DNA of 7,382 bases. It comes from Candidatus Zixiibacteriota bacterium. GTDB lineage: Bacteria; Zixibacteria; MSB-5A5; SM1-73. This document shows positions 5,710 through 7,382 of the stretch, piece after piece. Position 1 is the first letter of the stretch; every line of letters starts with the position of its first letter. The translations under genes were made by a program, and so were the position numbers. The notes under the pieces were generated by a model. It did no database searches. It worked only from the letters and a program-made list of their open reading frames with translations, and had not been told where the DNA came from. The stretch is from the NCBI GenBank assembly GCA_020341875.1, contig CP070839.1:1527967-1535348 (forward strand), in the 5' to 3' direction.

Positions 5710-7053
5710 ATGAAAAGGATTCTTCAAAGGAGGAGATGGCTCAGGTGGTGCACACTGGTGTTGGGAATCTCTCTTCCCCTGGTGATGTTGATCTCGGTGC
5801 CCTGGGGGGTAGGAGAGCCTGGTCCATCCGGCAAGAAGATCTCGGCGCTGAATTTCCAGAACGCAAGCATGCAGTCGGTCTTAAGTTTCTTGGCTGACTA
5901 TGGTGACGTCAACATCGTGTCCAGTCCCGCTGTGGACATTTCCGTCACCCTGTCGCTGCAGGACGTCACCTGGCGACAGGCACTGGACATCCTGTTGAAA
6001 ACCTACAGTCTGACCGGAGTGGAAGAGAACGGTTACATCCGGGTGCTTCCCACCCCGGAATTCCTCCAGGAACAGGCACTTCTGGAGAAGCGCCGGGCGG
6101 AGCAGGTCTCCATGGTTCCGCTGGCGACTGCGGTTATCCCGGTAAAGCACGGCACGGCCGGAGACATGTTGAAATCGATCAAGCAGGTGGTCTCCGCGAG
6201 AGGAACCATAGACACGGACGAGCGCACCAACTCCGTGGTGATCCGCGACACGCCGGAACATATCGAGAAGGTCAAGCATCTGGTCGAAACGCTGGACAAG
6301 GAGACTCATCAGATCAAGATCTCGACCCAGCTTCTGGAGATCGAGTCGGGCTCGTTGACCGAACTGGGGGTGGACTGGTCCATGGCTTCGCGGAAAAGCG
6401 CCCAGCTTCTGGAGGGAGACAAGAGCGAAGGCAGTTTCTCGCAGACCACTAATCGGGTGAGTGATCCGGCTGGCACCTACACCTTTGCCATGGTTCAGGG
6501 AGATTTTGACATAGAGGGGGCCATCTCTGCCTTGGTTTCCAGCAACAAGGGAAAGATAATCGCCCATCCCGAGATCACCACGGTCGACAACCGGGAGGCC
6601 TTCATTCAGATGGGACAGAAGGTTCCTATCAAGCAGTTCGACGAGGCAGGAAACGTGGTCATACAGTTCGAAGAGGTAGGGACTATCTTGCGGGTTACGC
6701 CCCACATCACCTCGGAGAACCGGATACTTCTGAGGCTGAAACCCGAGCGCAGCTCATACACCGTCGACGCTGTCGGGGTGATCATCAACACCAACAACGC
6801 CGAGACCAACGTGGTGGTGGACAACGGACAGACTACCGTGATTGGCGGTCTGACCACTCAGATGGAGACGGAGAGTCGAACCGGCCTTCCCTTCTTGAAG
6901 GACATCCCTCTGCTGGGTTATCTCTTCCGATATACCCGCAAAGAGATAGCCGATCGGGATCTGGTTATCTTCGTGACCCCCACCATCGTCACGGATGAGA
7001 TGCAGAGCCTGGGATCGATCGATCAACCGGGTGAAGGCTTGGGCCACGATTGA
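5710..7053 (+). CDS. pilQ: Type IV pilus outer-membrane secretin PilQ, short form without AMIN domain
   Basis: PilQ forms the multimeric outer-membrane channel through which the pilus passes. From ATG 5710 it has 447 residues. A basic, hydrophobic signal peptide (about 1-34) is followed by an STN domain (45-113, LNFQNASMQSVLSFLADYG), a secretin N1 domain (about 138-199, ending in the TDERTNSVVIRDTPEHIEKV region) and the secretin barrel (about 202-428). Barrel hallmarks are VTPHI (329-333), GLPFLKDIPLLGYLFR (392-407) and FVTPTIV (421-427). ATG 5710 has GAGAGG 6 bases upstream; a GTG at 5707 would add one residue and is less likely. Proteobacterial PilQ proteins are usually 600-900 residues with one or two AMIN domains in front; here the STN follows the signal peptide directly and AMIN is in the upstream protein. 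No lipobox is seen. It is the last gene of the operon, and a terminator follows at 7117. Confidence 0.95.
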   Translation: MKRILQRRRWLRWCTLVLGISLPLVMLISVPWGVGEPGPSGKKISALNFQNASMQSVLSFLADYGDVNIVSSPAVDISVTLSLQDVTWRQALDILLKTYSLTGVEENGYIRVLPTPEFLQEQALLEKRRAEQVSMVPLATAVIPVKHGTAGDMLKSIKQVVSARGTIDTDERTNSVVIRDTPEHIEKVKHLVETLDKETHQIKISTQLLEIESGSLTELGVDWSMASRKSAQLLEGDKSEGSFSQTTNRVSDPAGTYTFAMVQGDFDIEGAISALVSSNKGKIIAHPEITTVDNREAFIQMGQKVPIKQFDEAGNVVIQFEEVGTILRVTPHITSENRILLRLKPERSSYTVDAVGVIINTNNAETNVVVDNGQTTVIGGLTTQMETESRTGLPFLKDIPLLGYLFRYTRKEIADRDLVIFVTPTIVTDEMQSLGSIDQPGEGLGHD

Positions 7054-7116
7054 CAGAAAAATTGGATTCTCGTTGGTCAAACTTAAACTGCGTAAGAACT
7101 AATCGAGTTTTCTTTG

Positions 7117-7143
7117 AAGGCGACCTCTCCGGTCGCCTTTTTT
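7117..7143 (+). terminator. Intrinsic terminator of the pil operon
   Basis: AAGGCGACC (7117-7125), loop TCTCC, then GGTCGCCTT (7131-7139) makes a perfect 9-bp stem. The uninterrupted T-run 7138-7143 (six T, then CTTT) follows at once. It lies 64 bases after the pilQ stop and closes the operon. There is no T-run on the minus strand, so it acts in one direction. Confidence 0.9.
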
Positions 7144-7156
7144 CTTTCCGCGGATT

Positions 7157-7189
7157 AAGCCTCCGGCGGAACCAGCGGCGGGCTTTTTT
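7157..7189 (+). terminator. Second, weaker intrinsic terminator
   Basis: AAGCC-T-CCG pairs with CGG-C-GGGCTT, with a T-G wobble and a bulged C, around a 10-base loop. Six T follow (7184-7189). It starts 14 bases after the end of the first terminator's T-run, making a tandem backup for the pil operon. Confidence 0.6.
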
Positions 7190-7244
7190 CATGTCTGGAC
7201 TCGGCATGACCAGTGTGGAAACCCGTGATTTGATTCTGACGCCG

Positions 7245-7299
7245 CCCCACCTGGGGCCAACCGGCTCGCCTAGGGGAGCGTTAGCGACGCTCTAACGCT
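7245..7299. repeat. Cluster of three inverted repeats
   Basis: Three dyads follow each other: CCCCA-CC-TGGGG (7245-7256); GCTCGCC/GGGGAGC around the palindrome CCTAGG (7264-7279, one mismatch); and AGCGTTAG (7277-7284) / CTAACGCT (7292-7299). Within the last one, GAGCGT (7276-7281 region) can instead pair with ACGCTC (7287-7292), an alternative hairpin. No long T-run follows. The phrase CCTAGGGGAGCGTTAGCGAC recalls short dispersed intergenic repeats of the CCTGAGGAGCGAAGCGAC kind found in many environmental genomes, but that comparison is from memory. Confidence 0.4.
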
Positions 7300-7312
7300 T
7301 GACTGATCAGCA

Positions 7313-7325
7313 TTCACCAGGTGAA
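7313..7325. promoter_or_regulatory. Palindrome upstream of the right-edge promoter, possible operator
   Basis: TTCACC-A-GGTGAA is a perfect 6+1+6 palindrome centred about 17 bases before the candidate -35 box at 7334. Its place suits an activator or repressor site for a gene beyond the right edge. The cognate protein is unknown. Confidence 0.35.
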
Positions 7326-7333
7326 AATTTGTC

Positions 7334-7363
7334 TTGACTTCCTGGAAGCATTCCATTTAGTTA
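7334..7363 (+). promoter_or_regulatory. Candidate sigma-70-type promoter reading out of the right edge
   Basis: TTGACT (7334-7339) matches the -35 consensus at five of six bases. TAGTTA (7358-7363) is a poor -10 box at an 18-base spacing. An AT-rich stretch continues to 7374. The 13-base palindrome TGGAA-GCA-TTCCA (7343-7355) sits inside the spacer, where a repressor would block polymerase. The downstream gene is not in the window, so the promoter call rests on the -35 box and position only. Confidence 0.3.
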
Positions 7364-7382
7364 TTTCAATAATACTCGACGG

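Larger units (their letters stand above)
7054..7382. other. Intergenic region downstream of pilQ
   Basis: No credible gene lies in these 329 bases. An open frame running from 7050 to 7295 has only a TTG start overlapping pilQ and reads through both terminators and a cluster of inverted repeats, so it is discounted. In order the stretch holds two terminator hairpins, an inverted-repeat cluster, a palindrome, and a candidate promoter facing out of the right edge. Confidence 0.6.

Noticed and set aside
5881..6705. Minus-strand 274-residue open frame opposite pilQ
   Set aside because: Antisense shadow of the well-conserved secretin coding sequence.

Overview
The window holds the 5' part of a secreted subtilisin-like protease gene on the minus strand. 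An unusually long divergent intergenic region (1142-1938) follows, then a compact plus-strand operon, pilM-pilN-pilO-pilP-pilQ, which encodes the envelope-spanning alignment complex and outer-membrane secretin of a type IV pilus. The bacterium must be Gram-negative (diderm), because a PilQ secretin needs an outer membrane. The protease has an N-terminal prodomain (WVFFTDK ... LTPRAxxRR ... DLPVNxxYI ... RWLNA) that I recognise from memory in subtilases of Bacteroidota and neighbouring FCB-group lineages. With a PilMNOPQ operon beside it, the best guess is a deep-branching or candidate FCB phylum (for example Zixibacteria-like). That placement is inference only.

Layout. 1-1141 (minus): S8 peptidase, cut by the window edge after 380 residues. 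Its signal peptide, prodomain, catalytic Asp and His and oxyanion Asn are visible; the catalytic Ser lies outside. 1142-1938: no convincing gene. It contains several perfect inverted repeats, including a 15-bp palindrome that matches FadR/PdhR-type GntR operators, a nested hairpin at 1649-1692, and a hairpin at 1866-1894 in the probable pilM leader. 1939-7053: five pil genes separated by 0-14 bases, surely co-transcribed. 7054-7382: a strong intrinsic terminator, a weaker second one, a cluster of inverted repeats, and a putative promoter with two palindromes reading out of the right edge.

How the genes work together. PilM is an actin-like cytoplasmic ATP-binding protein that binds the INLLP motif at the N terminus of PilN. 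PilN and PilO are single-pass inner-membrane proteins whose periplasmic coiled coils and ferredoxin-like domains pair. The PilP-type domain links PilN/PilO to the PilQ secretin. The main departure from the textbook arrangement is domain placement. The AMIN (peptidoglycan-binding) domain usually found at the N terminus of PilQ is instead at the N terminus of the fourth protein, joined by a linker of about 200 residues to a C-terminal PilP/GspC-like domain. PilQ is correspondingly short and starts directly with its STN domain. No motor (PilB/PilT), platform (PilC), prepilin peptidase or pilin gene is in the window.

I did not find a wholly new system. The points most worth following are the AMIN-PilP fusion and the orphan operator and structured elements in the divergent intergenic region.
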